This document shows positions 1 to 7,905 of a stretch of DNA of 8,486 nucleotides, in pieces. The notes under the pieces were generated by a model. The model was not told the origin of the DNA and searched no databases. It saw nothing but the letters and a program-made list of their open reading frames with translations. The stretch covers positions 1 through 8,486 of the forward strand of contig JAASSH010000061.1 of the NCBI GenBank assembly GCA_021767985.1, in the 5' to 3' direction. Every line of letters starts with the position of its first letter. Position 1 is the stretch's first letter. Made by a program: the position numbers and the translations under genes. The DNA comes from Gammaproteobacteria bacterium. Lineage in GTDB: Bacteria; Pseudomonadota; Gammaproteobacteria; GCA-001735895.

Positions 1-575
1 ATAAATCCCGGGGTCGAACGGGCGTGAACCGGAACCTTGCCCCAGGTTATCGCCAGGTCATGGATCGAGTCGGCAACCGCGGCCGAGGTCTGCAGGCCGG
101 AGACGACCTCGACCAGTTTCATCAGGGCTACCGGGTTGAAAAAATGCATGCCTGCCAGGCGTTCGGGATGCCGCAGCCCGTTGGCAAGCGCGGTCACCGA
201 CAGCGAGGAGGTATTGGTCGCGAGGATACAATCGTCGGCGACGATATCTTCGAGCTGTCGAAACAATTCTCGCTTGATCTCGATGTCCTCGACCACGGCT
301 TCGACCACGAGGTCGACCTCGGCGGCCGCTTCCAGCGATTCGACGGGGGTGATCGCCGACAGGGTATTACGCGCGAAATCGTCGCTGAATTTGCCTTTAG
401 CGACCAGCTTGTCGAAGGTGGCCTGCAAGGCCGCCCTGGCGTCGACCGCGGCCCCCGGTTTGTTGTCGAACAGCAAGACCGGGTGTCCCGACTGCGCCGC
501 CAGCTGGGCGATGCCGCTACCCATAATGCCGGCACCGACGACCAGCACGCTTTGTATGACCGATGCGTCGCTCAT
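1..575 (-). CDS. paaH: 3-hydroxyacyl-CoA dehydrogenase, PaaH-like (3' end outside the window)
   Basis: NAD-dependent oxidation of a 3-hydroxyacyl-CoA. In this setting the likely substrate is 3-hydroxyadipyl-CoA, giving 3-oxoadipyl-CoA for thiolysis. About 191 N-terminal residues are visible. The Rossmann dinucleotide motif GAGIMGSGIA lies at residues 14-23, followed by the acidic residue D37 at the end of the second strand. The catalytic region has NTSS (121-124), GMHFFNP (142-148) and MKLVEVVSGL (152-161). S123, H144 and E156 have the spacing of the Ser/His/Glu set of human 3-hydroxyacyl-CoA dehydrogenase. The stretch WGKVPV...STPGF (178-191) closely resembles E. coli PaaH as I remember it. 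The ATG overlaps the upstream hydratase stop as ATGA, so translation is probably coupled. The C-terminal dimerisation part is cut off by the window edge, so I cannot tell whether it has the longer PaaH tail. The family call is firm; the specific symbol is inferred from context and resemblance. Confidence 0.85.
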   Translation of the reverse strand, partial: MSDASVIQSVLVVGAGIMGSGIAQLAAQSGHPVLLFDNKPGAAVDARAALQATFDKLVAKGKFSDDFARNTLSAITPVESLEAAAEVDLVVEAVVEDIEIKRELFRQLEDIVADDCILATNTSSLSVTALANGLRHPERLAGMHFFNPVALMKLVEVVSGLQTSAAVADSIHDLAITWGKVPVHARSTPGF

Positions 576-1363
576 TCGGGTACCCAGTTCGCCGGGCGCT
601 TGTCGAGAAACGCGGCAAAACCCTCACGCGCCTCGTCGCTGCCGCGCACGCGGCTGATGGTCTGCGCTGTCAGCTCGCGCACTTCGTCGGTTACCGGTCC
701 GACCTCGAGCTGGGCGAACAGCGCCTTGATCTCGCTCTGTGCACGCGGGCCCCCGGCCAGCAGTTCGTCGAGGGTAGCATCCACCGCCGCATCCAGTTCA
801 TCGAGGTTCGCGACCTGGTGCACCAGTCCGAGCGCAAGGGCTTCGCTCGAGCCGATGCGGGCCATCGTCAGCGCCAGGCGCCGGGCGTGGCGCCGGCCCA
901 CGGCGTTTATCAGGTACGGGCCGATTACGGCCGGCAGGATGCCGAACCTGGCTTCGCTGATCGCGAAACTGGCGTTGTCGGCCGCGATTGCGATATCGCA
1001 GGCGCATAACAGTCCGACGCCACCGCCCAGCGCCGCGCCCTGGATGCGCGCCACGGTCGGTTTGGGGCAGCTGTCGATCTTGCCCAGCATCGACGCGAAA
1101 CGGCGGGCGTCCTCGAGGTTCCATTCGACCGACGCCTCGCTGGCGCGTCGCATCCACTGCAGGTCGGCGCCGGCGCTGAAATGCTTGCCGGCGCCGGCGA
1201 GCACGACAATACGCACCGAGTCGTCCGCAATGAGGGTATCGAAAGCCGCATCGAGATCGCCGATCATGGCCTCGTCGAACGCGTTGAACACGTCGGGTCG
1301 TGACATCGTAATCTGCGCCACGCCCGTGCCGCGCTGACTGATTTCGAGGATTGAGTCGCTCAT
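572..1363 (-). CDS. Enoyl-CoA hydratase/isomerase (crotonase family, LiuC-like)
   Basis: A 263-residue crotonase-fold protein of normal family length. The oxyanion-hole segments are FSAGADL (62-68) and GAALGGGVGL (109-118). The second acid/base glutamate is kept as E137 in FAISEARFG. The position of the first catalytic glutamate of rat hydratase is glycine (G117). The C-terminal EGFAAFLDKR (247-256) is typical of the family. Overall wording resembles bacterial 3-methylglutaconyl-CoA hydratases (LiuC), but it sits between boxB and a PaaH-like dehydrogenase, so the inferred job is isomerising and/or hydrating dehydroadipyl-CoA to 3-hydroxyadipyl-CoA. The ATG at 1363 is chosen because GGAGG lies 7 bases upstream; an in-frame ATG at 1387 lies upstream of that site and has no comparable one. 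Its TGA overlaps the dehydrogenase ATG. Family is certain; substrate is inference. Confidence 0.88.
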   Translation of the reverse strand: MSDSILEISQRGTGVAQITMSRPDVFNAFDEAMIGDLDAAFDTLIADDSVRIVVLAGAGKHFSAGADLQWMRRASEASVEWNLEDARRFASMLGKIDSCPKPTVARIQGAALGGGVGLLCACDIAIAADNASFAISEARFGILPAVIGPYLINAVGRRHARRLALTMARIGSSEALALGLVHQVANLDELDAAVDATLDELLAGGPRAQSEIKALFAQLEVGPVTDEVRELTAQTISRVRGSDEAREGFAAFLDKRPANWVPE

Positions 1364-1370
1364 TGATAAG

Positions 1371-1375
1371 CCTCC
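1371..1375 (-). promoter_or_regulatory. Ribosome binding site of the enoyl-CoA hydratase gene
   Basis: GGAGG on the minus strand, 7 bases before the ATG at 1363. It decides the start in favour of 1363 over the in-frame ATG at 1387. Confidence 0.75.
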
Positions 1376-1491
1376 GGATAGCGGCAATAGTCAGGGATCA
1401 GATCATCGCCGGATCATGCTCCAGGCAATATCGGATCGACACCGCGACGATAGTAAATCGAATGCGGTGACGCTGTCGACCCGGTCTGCTG

Positions 1492-2919
1492 CTAGTTGAA
1501 GCGGATGTACTCGAAATCGATCGGCTGCTGGTTGATGCCCATTGCCGGAGGCGCGATCCAGTTGGCGAACTTACCCGGCTCGACAACCCGTCCCATCAGG
1601 CTGGCGACATACTCGCGGTCGCCGCTGCTGGGCAGCCATTGATTTTCACGCTGCCGCCACTGTTCCTGCGTCAGCACTTCGCCATCGGGACTGATGAAGG
1701 AGCCGGCGAGCGAGCCGATTTTGCGATGAAAGGCCTTGTGCGGAACGCCCAGCTCGAACGGCAGACCGGCCTTGGCGATCACCCGGTTCCAGCGCTTGAC
1801 GCCAGAAGCGGCCTCGCGAATGTAATCGTCACGCAGCACTTCGTTGAGGGCGTTCAGCATCGGAACCTCTTTTTCGACCAGCTTGCCGTCGCGCAGTTGC
1901 AGCACCGGATAGCTGTCGTTTTTGAGCACGTGATCGTCCTTGCGCTTGTTTTCGGCATAGCGACCCTTGAGCCCGGTCGAGTAAAAAGTTGCCGCGTTGC
2001 TCGATTCGTCGGCGCCGAACAGGTCTACCGTGACGCTGAAATGGAAATTCAGGTAACGCTGGATCGTCGGCAGATCGATGACGCCGGCGGCGCGCAGCGT
2101 GGCCGGATCGTCGGTCTTGAGATCTTTCATGACGTCGCAGGTACGCTCTATGATGCGCGCCACGCCGGTCTCGCCGACGAACATATGGTGCGCTTCCTCG
2201 GTCAGCATGAAACGCGTGGTGCGCGCCAGCGGATCGAAACTCGATTCGGACAGCGCGTGCAGCTGGTACTTGCCGTCGCGGTCGGTGAAGTAGGTGAACA
2301 TGAAGAACGCGAGCCAGTCCGGGGTTTTTTCGTTGAACGCCTGCAGGATTCGCGGGTTGTCCTCTTCGCCGCTGCGGCGCTCGAGCAGGGCTTCGCCTTC
2401 TTCGCGGCCGTCGCGGCCGAAATACTTGTGCAGCAGGTACACCATCGCCCACAGGTGGCGCCCTTCCTCGACGTTGACCTGGAACAGGTTGCGCAGGTCG
2501 TACATGCTCGGGGCGGTCAGGCCCAGGTGGCGCTGCTGCTCGACCGAAGCCGGTTCGGTGTCGCCCTGGGTCACGATGATGCGGCGCAGGTTGGCACGGT
2601 ATTCTCCCGGAACCGACTGCCAGGCATCCTCGCCCTTGTGATCGCCGAAGTGTATCTTGCGATCGGGTTTCTCCGGATTCAGGAAAATGCCCCAGCGATA
2701 ATCGGGCATTTTCACATGGCCGAATTGTGCCCAGCCTTCCTGGTCGACGCTAACCGCGGTGCGCAGGTAGACATCGAAATCCTGCGATCCGTCCGGTCCC
2801 ATATCCTGCCACCATTCCAGGTAGTTCGGTTGCCAGTGTTCGAGCGCGCGCCGCAGCGCGCGATCCTCGCTCAGGTTGACGTTGTTCGGGATTTTTTCGT
2901 TGTAATCGATCGAGGGCAT
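1492..2919 (-). CDS. boxB: Benzoyl-CoA 2,3-epoxidase, oxygenase subunit BoxB
   Basis: Di-iron oxygenase subunit that, with electrons from BoxA, inserts one oxygen atom into benzoyl-CoA to give the 2,3-epoxide; cytoplasmic. The 475-residue product matches the roughly 473 residues usual for BoxB. The N-terminus (IDYNEKIPNNVNL, 4-16) and MPDYRWGIFL (71-80) are characteristic. Metal-binding motifs are visible as EEGRH (151-155, E152xxH155) and EEAHH (241-245, E242xxH245). E122 and D213 sit where I recall the remaining iron ligands of Azoarcus BoxB (offset of two residues), so the centre looks intact. The start at 2919 is chosen because BoxB proteins begin near the SIDY motif; in-frame ATGs at 2955 and 2967 reach into the upstream repeat. 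The ribosome binding site before 2919 is weak (GAGAG at best). The gene follows boxC after a 198-base repeat-bearing spacer, not directly. No boxA is adjacent in this window. Confidence 0.96.
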   Translation of the reverse strand: MPSIDYNEKIPNNVNLSEDRALRRALEHWQPNYLEWWQDMGPDGSQDFDVYLRTAVSVDQEGWAQFGHVKMPDYRWGIFLNPEKPDRKIHFGDHKGEDAWQSVPGEYRANLRRIIVTQGDTEPASVEQQRHLGLTAPSMYDLRNLFQVNVEEGRHLWAMVYLLHKYFGRDGREEGEALLERRSGEEDNPRILQAFNEKTPDWLAFFMFTYFTDRDGKYQLHALSESSFDPLARTTRFMLTEEAHHMFVGETGVARIIERTCDVMKDLKTDDPATLRAAGVIDLPTIQRYLNFHFSVTVDLFGADESSNAATFYSTGLKGRYAENKRKDDHVLKNDSYPVLQLRDGKLVEKEVPMLNALNEVLRDDYIREAASGVKRWNRVIAKAGLPFELGVPHKAFHRKIGSLAGSFISPDGEVLTQEQWRQRENQWLPSSGDREYVASLMGRVVEPGKFANWIAPPAMGINQQPIDFEYIRFN

Positions 2920-2950
2920 GTCTTTATCTCTCAGGTTACTCGTTTGTGGC

Positions 2951-3098
2951 GTCATTGCGGCGTACACCGCAAACCATTAGTGAGACTGCACAGAGCGTGT
3001 ACGGCAAGCCCGGAGGGCTTGCCGGCCTGGATTGCTGCCAGGCTGGAATGGATCCCGGCCTGCGCCGGGATGACGAATGAAATTGCCGGGGTGACGAA
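2951..3098. repeat. REP/MITE-like hairpin cluster in the boxC-boxB spacer
   Basis: The spacer holds a chain of inverted repeats: TTGCGG/CCGCAA (2955-2960 with 2967-2972), CGGCAAGCC/GGCTTGCCG (3002-3010 with 3016-3024), GCCTGG/CCAGGC (3025-3030 with 3038-3043) and ATCCCGGC/GCCGGGAT (3052-3059 with 3064-3071). The outer ends form an imperfect terminal inverted repeat: GTCAT at 2951-2955 against ATGAC at 3070-3074, about 11 of 15 bases matching. A second copy of the right end follows: GCCGGGATGACGAA (3064-3077) recurs as GCCGGGGTGACGAA (3085-3098). The CCGGG...GATGAC wording resembles dispersed intergenic repeats of many proteobacteria. There is no transposase gene here and I see no clear target-site duplication. 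It lies in the transcribed spacer of the leftward operon, so the hairpins would form in the boxC-boxB mRNA. Confidence 0.75.
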
Positions 3099-3117
3099 GA
3101 AAATTTTGCAATAGCGC

Positions 3118-4763
<1,646 letters not shown>

Positions 4764-4767
<4 letters not shown>

Positions 4768-5717
4768 GACAGCATTTCCTCCAGCTGGGTTTGAGTCAAG
4801 GGCGAGACGGTTGTTTCGGACTGCCCGATTTTAACGGCGAGATCGAACAGTCGATCGCAGGTTTGGTCCAGGCCCTGCGCGCTGGTGTCGAGCCGGTACG
4901 AAGCCCTGGCGTAAAACGCGCGCCGCGCCTCGAGTATGGATTTCAGATCCTGCATGGCTTCGCGGCTACCCTGCATCGGGCGGAAGTCACCCTGTTCGAT
5001 GACGCGCTGCATGTGATCTTCGGGATGCGCTTCGAGCCAGATCGTAGCGCAGTTGGACAAGAGTAAATTGAACGTTTCGGGCTCGGACACGAGCCCGCCG
5101 GGAATCGCGATGACGGCTTCCTCGTTGTTCGAAACGATCTGTTCAAGCGCGCGGCGCTCGTAGCGCCGGTAAGCAGCCATGCCGTACATCGCCTGGATTT
5201 CGCCGATGCTGCAGGCGGCAAGATTTTCGATTTCGCGGCTCAATTCGATGAACGGGCGGCCGAGACGGTCTGCCAGCCTGGTGCCCAGCGTCGATTTGCC
5301 GGCGCCGCGCAATCCGATCAGCGCGATGCGGCGCGCCGACATCGAATCCTGCTGGACTTCGCTGAGCATATCGGCGATCGCGATGCGGATTCGGCGTAAC
5401 GTGGCTTCGTTGCGGCCGGCGAGTAACGCCCTCAGCATCAGCCATTCGGGCGAGCGGGTGGTGAAATCGCCGATCAGCTCGGCCAGCGAACACTGCAGGG
5501 CGGTTGCGACCTGATCGAGCACGAGTACCGAGACGTTGCCTTCGCCGTATTCGAGATTGGCCAGGTGGCGCTCGGACACACCGGCTGCGCTCGACAGCGT
5601 CTTGCGCGTGATGCCGCGACGCTCGCGCAGTCCGCGTACGCGATCGCCGAGGTTGATCAGTAGTTGATTTTCCCCGGAATTTCGCTCGCAGCCGCCAGAT
5701 TTTGATACGCTAACCAT
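4764..5717 (-). CDS. boxR: BoxR: XRE-type regulator fused to a shikimate-kinase-like sensor domain
   Basis: Transcriptional regulator of the BoxR/BzdR family, whose characterised members repress benzoate genes and are released by benzoyl-CoA. The 317-residue product has an N-terminal helix-turn-helix (about residues 23-74; core TLSSAAGVSERHLANLEYG). A linker follows, then a shikimate-kinase-like domain from about residue 130 with a Walker A loop GLRGAGKST (135-143), YRRYERR (183-189) and a PGG turn (206-208). The position of the shikimate-binding aspartate is serine (S160 in IELSREIE). This fits a domain turned from catalysis to effector sensing. The ATG at 5717 is chosen because extending to 5777 adds an odd hydrophobic stretch drawn from the promoter region; the site lacks a good ribosome binding sequence, so the start is uncertain. 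It is first in the leftward operon, hence probably autoregulated. Confidence 0.9.
4778..4782 (-). promoter_or_regulatory. Ribosome binding site of boxC inside the boxR end
   Basis: GGAGG on the minus strand, 10 bases before the GTG start of boxC and inside the last codons of boxR. It supports GTG at 4767 as the boxC start and translational coupling of regulator and enzyme. Confidence 0.7.
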
Positions 5718-5736
5718 ATCGGAGCTAAGTATGAAA

Positions 5737-5776
5737 TATATTGCGTAAATTGATGTGTATATTGCAATTTTATGCA
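5737..5776. promoter_or_regulatory. Candidate BoxR operator: spaced TGCA / TATATTGC repeats
   Basis: The 8-mer TATATTGC occurs at 5737-5744 and again at 5758-5765, 21 bases apart. TGCA occurs at 5763-5766 and 5773-5776, 10 bases apart with six between; the first TATATTGC copy ends in the near match TGCG (5742-5745). GTGTATA (5755-5761) and TATGCAC (5771-5777) also form an inverted repeat with one mismatch. The spacings of 10 and 21 bases place the motifs on one face of the helix. From memory, BoxR/BzdR operators in Azoarcus are built on TGCA elements; assigning these repeats to BoxR is inference. Confidence 0.5.
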
Positions 5777-5790
5777 CAATAATTCATATT
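5762..5790 (+). promoter_or_regulatory. Candidate sigma70 promoter of the rightward unit
   Basis: TTGCAA (5762-5767) as -35 and CATATT (5785-5790) as -10, 17 bases apart; each matches the consensus at four of six positions. It lies about 40 bases before the DUF4863 ATG and overlaps the TGCA repeats, as expected for a repressed promoter. Seen by eye only. Confidence 0.45.
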
Positions 5791-5828
5791 AAGCGGCTAA
5801 TCAAGAAAAACATAAAGCGGGAGGTTTC

Positions 5829-6293
5829 ATGAGCAGCGCTGAATTTCGGCAACAAATCATCGCGTTGACCGATCAAATTGTCGGAAAACCGCTGGACCGG
5901 GCTTTGCAGGACTGGCTCAACCGGGAGCACGGTGTCACCAGCGAAACCTACAGCAACCTGCAGGCCAGCTGTCGACAGGGAGTCGAAGAAGGCTGGCTGT
6001 GCCAGCACGAAGCCGGCGGCATCCGTTACGGGCGCGTATTCAAACCCGAGGCCGTCTTGCACGATTTTTCGGTCGACGTGGTCGACAAGGACAATATCGA
6101 CGGTCCGCATCATGCGCATCCCAACGGTGAAATCGACCTGGTCATGCCGATAGAGGGTGATGCACTGTTCGATGATAACCCGGCCGGTTGGGTCGTTTAT
6201 CCCGCTGGCAGTGCGCACGTGCCCACGGTTTCCAACGGCCGTGCATTAGTGCTGTACCTGCTGCCCGAAGGCAGCATAGAATTTACCCGATAA
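5829..6293 (+). CDS. DUF4863 family cupin-like protein
   Basis: A 154-residue soluble protein that I recognise as DUF4863, the family of 4-hydroxylaminobenzoate lyase (PnbB) of nitrobenzoate degraders; the family assignment is from memory. The C-terminal half shows a near-canonical cupin: motif 1 as GPHHAHPNGE...G (92-110, with H95, H97 and E101) and motif 2 as GWVVYPAGSAH...N (120-136, with P125, G127, H130 and N136). The four likely metal ligands (H95, H97, E101, H130) are all present. The N-terminal half (about 1-75) is helical-looking and outside the cupin. The protein is first in the rightward unit, 46 bases before the benzoate-CoA ligase, so it probably serves benzoate metabolism, but none of the known box steps needs it. 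A nitrobenzoate role is not supported by neighbours. It ends in a tandem TAA TAA. Confidence 0.8.
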   Translation: MSSAEFRQQIIALTDQIVGKPLDRALQDWLNREHGVTSETYSNLQASCRQGVEEGWLCQHEAGGIRYGRVFKPEAVLHDFSVDVVDKDNIDGPHHAHPNGEIDLVMPIEGDALFDDNPAGWVVYPAGSAHVPTVSNGRALVLYLLPEGSIEFTR

Positions 6294-6302
6294 TAAAGCC
6301 CC

Positions 6303-6322
6303 GTTCGGCGCCTGCGCCGAGC
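6303..6322 (+). other. Intercistronic hairpin before the ligase gene
   Basis: GTTCGGCG (6303-6310) and CGCCGAGC (6315-6322) can pair into an 8-bp stem with one G-T wobble and a CCTG loop; an alternative pairing uses TTCGGC with GCCGAA at 6321-6326. It sits between the DUF4863 stop and the ligase ribosome binding site (GGAGG at 6330-6334). There is no T-run after it, so it is not a classic terminator. It could affect mRNA processing or ligase translation. Confidence 0.45.
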
Positions 6323-6339
6323 CGAAGCTGGAGGAGTTC

Positions 6340-7905
6340 ATGAATAGCGAAACCGTTGCCGCGCCGGGCGCCACTTTCAACTATGCCGCGCACCTGCTCG
6401 ACCTCAATGCGGGCCGTGCCTCGAAAACCGCCTATATCGACGATGCTGGCACCCTGAGTTACGATGAACTCGCCGACGGTGTACGGCGCGTGGCCGCCGC
6501 GCTGCTGGATGCCGGGCTGCGCCGCGAGGAGCGGGTGCTGCTGCTGATGCACGACTGCAACGACTGGCCGGTTGCCTTTCTCGGCGCGATGTACGCCGGG
6601 GTCGTACCGGTTGCGGTGAACACACTACTGCCCGCCGATGATTATCAATATATGCTGCAGCACAGTCGCGCACAGGCCGCGCTGGTTTCGAACGCGCTGC
6701 TGCCGGTGCTGCGCGACGCGATGCAAAAGGGCGGGCACGAAGTCGGAAAAGTCATAGTGTCGCGCGCCGATGATGCTCTGCAGCAGGGTGAACAGGCCTT
6801 TGCCGATTTTGTTGCCGCTGCAAAGCCGTTGGCGCAGGCCGCGGCCACTAGTGCCGACGACCCCGGCTTCTGGCTTTATTCGTCGGGTTCGACCGGCAAA
6901 CCCAAGGGTACCGTGCACACGCACGCGAATCCCTACTGGACCAGCGAGCTTTACGGTAAAGGCGTGCTCGGAATTACCGAAGACGACGTCTGTTTCTCGG
7001 CGGCCAAGCTGTTTTTCGCCTATGGACTCGGCAATGCGCTGACCTTTCCGCTGACGGTCGGTGCGACCAGTGTCCTGCTCGGTGGCCGGCCGACGCCGGA
7101 TGTAATTTACCAGCGCCTGGTCGAACACCAGCCGACGCTGTTTTTCGGCGCACCGACCGGTTACGTCGCGATGCTGGCCTATCCGGACATTCCCGGCAAC
7201 GATAAACTCGCGCTGCGGCTCGGGGTATCCGCCGGCGAAGCCCTGCCGGCAGATCTCGCGCAGCGTTTCGGCGAACGGTTCGGTATCGACGTGATCGACG
7301 GCATCGGCTCTACCGAAATGCTCCATATCTATATTTCCAACCGCCCGGGTGAAGTGCGCTTCGGTTCGTCCGGTTACCCGGTGCCGGGGTATGATATCGA
7401 GTTGCGCGGCGACGATGGTTTGCCGGTCGCCGATGGCGAGATCGGCGATTTGTACGTACGCGGGCCGAGCGCGGCGCTGATGTACTGGAATAATCGCGAG
7501 AAGAGCCGGGATACCTTCCAGGGCGAATGGACCAAGAGCGGTGACAAGTACGTGCACAACGAAGACGGCAGTTACACCTGCTCCGGGCGCAGTGACGATA
7601 TGCTGCGGGTTAGCGGCATGTACGTTTCACCTTTCGAGGTAGAAGCCACGCTGGTCGAACATCCGGCGGTGCTGGAATCGGCGGTGATCGGCAAGGTCGA
7701 CGACGACGGCCTGACCAAGACCAAGGCGTTCATCGTGCTCGCCGAGGGCCAGCAGGCGAGCGCCGAGGATTTGCAGGCGTTCGTCAAGGACCGGCTCGCG
7801 CCACACAAGTATCCGCGTTTCGTCGAGTTCGTCGACGAGTTGCCCAAAACGGCAACCGGCAAGATCCAGCGCTTCCGGCTGCGCGAGCGCGAAGCCGGCG
7901 CATGA
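6340..7905 (+). CDS. bclA: Benzoate-CoA ligase (AMP-forming)
   Basis: Activates benzoate to benzoyl-CoA with ATP and CoA, through a benzoyl-AMP intermediate; the entry step of the pathway. The 521 residues match benzoate-CoA ligases. Motifs in order: phosphate-binding loop YSSGSTGKPKG (180-190), the aryl-binding segment AKLFFAYGLGN (222-232) typical of benzoate ligases, SAGEALP (297-303), GIGSTEM (321-327), the ATP-binding SGD (400-402), the hinge GRSDDMLRVSG (416-426) and the catalytic lysine K508 in KTATGKIQR. All key residues are present. The start at 6340 has GGAGG 5 bases upstream. The gene is second in the rightward unit and its TGA overlaps the next ATG as ATGA. 2-aminobenzoate or a substituted benzoate cannot be excluded as substrate, but boxB/boxC across the control region argue for benzoate. 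Confidence 0.94.
   Translation: MNSETVAAPGATFNYAAHLLDLNAGRASKTAYIDDAGTLSYDELADGVRRVAAALLDAGLRREERVLLLMHDCNDWPVAFLGAMYAGVVPVAVNTLLPADDYQYMLQHSRAQAALVSNALLPVLRDAMQKGGHEVGKVIVSRADDALQQGEQAFADFVAAAKPLAQAAATSADDPGFWLYSSGSTGKPKGTVHTHANPYWTSELYGKGVLGITEDDVCFSAAKLFFAYGLGNALTFPLTVGATSVLLGGRPTPDVIYQRLVEHQPTLFFGAPTGYVAMLAYPDIPGNDKLALRLGVSAGEALPADLAQRFGERFGIDVIDGIGSTEMLHIYISNRPGEVRFGSSGYPVPGYDIELRGDDGLPVADGEIGDLYVRGPSAALMYWNNREKSRDTFQGEWTKSGDKYVHNEDGSYTCSGRSDDMLRVSGMYVSPFEVEATLVEHPAVLESAVIGKVDDDGLTKTKAFIVLAEGQQASAEDLQAFVKDRLAPHKYPRFVEFVDELPKTATGKIQRFRLREREAGA

Larger units (their letters stand above)
5718..5828. promoter_or_regulatory. Divergent AT-rich control region between boxR and the DUF4863 gene
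   Basis: About 110 bases, far richer in A and T than the flanking genes, separate the starts of the leftward (boxR) and rightward (DUF4863-ligase) units. It must hold the promoters of both. A candidate rightward promoter and a set of repeated TGCA/TATATTGC motifs are listed separately. I could not settle on a leftward promoter. The rightward gene has a good ribosome binding site, GGGAGG at 5819-5824, four bases before its ATG. Confidence 0.8.

Noticed and set aside
24..1337. Long plus-strand open frame (437 codons) opposite the dehydrogenase and hydratase genes
   Set aside because: It has no recognisable domain and lies antisense to two well-conserved genes; high-GC codon use on the other strand leaves such frames open.
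1440..1469. Possible terminator between boxB and the hydratase: CACCGC (1440-1445) with GCGGTG (1464-1469)
   Set aside because: Only six pairs around an 18-base loop with no T-run; too weak to call, and downstream genes belong to the same pathway.
2951..3074. A complete insertion sequence in the boxC-boxB spacer
   Set aside because: Only about 124 bases with no transposase frame and no clear target duplication, so it is described as a REP/MITE-like repeat only.
1639..3114. Plus-strand open frame of 491 codons opposite boxB
   Set aside because: Antisense to a clear boxB and running into the repeat spacer; composition looks like a shadow frame and no family is recognisable.
5718..5777. Extension of BoxR by 20 residues to an upstream ATG at 5777
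   Set aside because: The added residues are translated from the AT-rich control region and candidate operator, are hydrophobic and unlike BoxR N-termini, and lie upstream of a usable ATG.
6625..7557. Minus-strand open frame of 310 codons opposite the ligase
   Set aside because: Antisense to conserved ligase motifs, with no recognisable domain.
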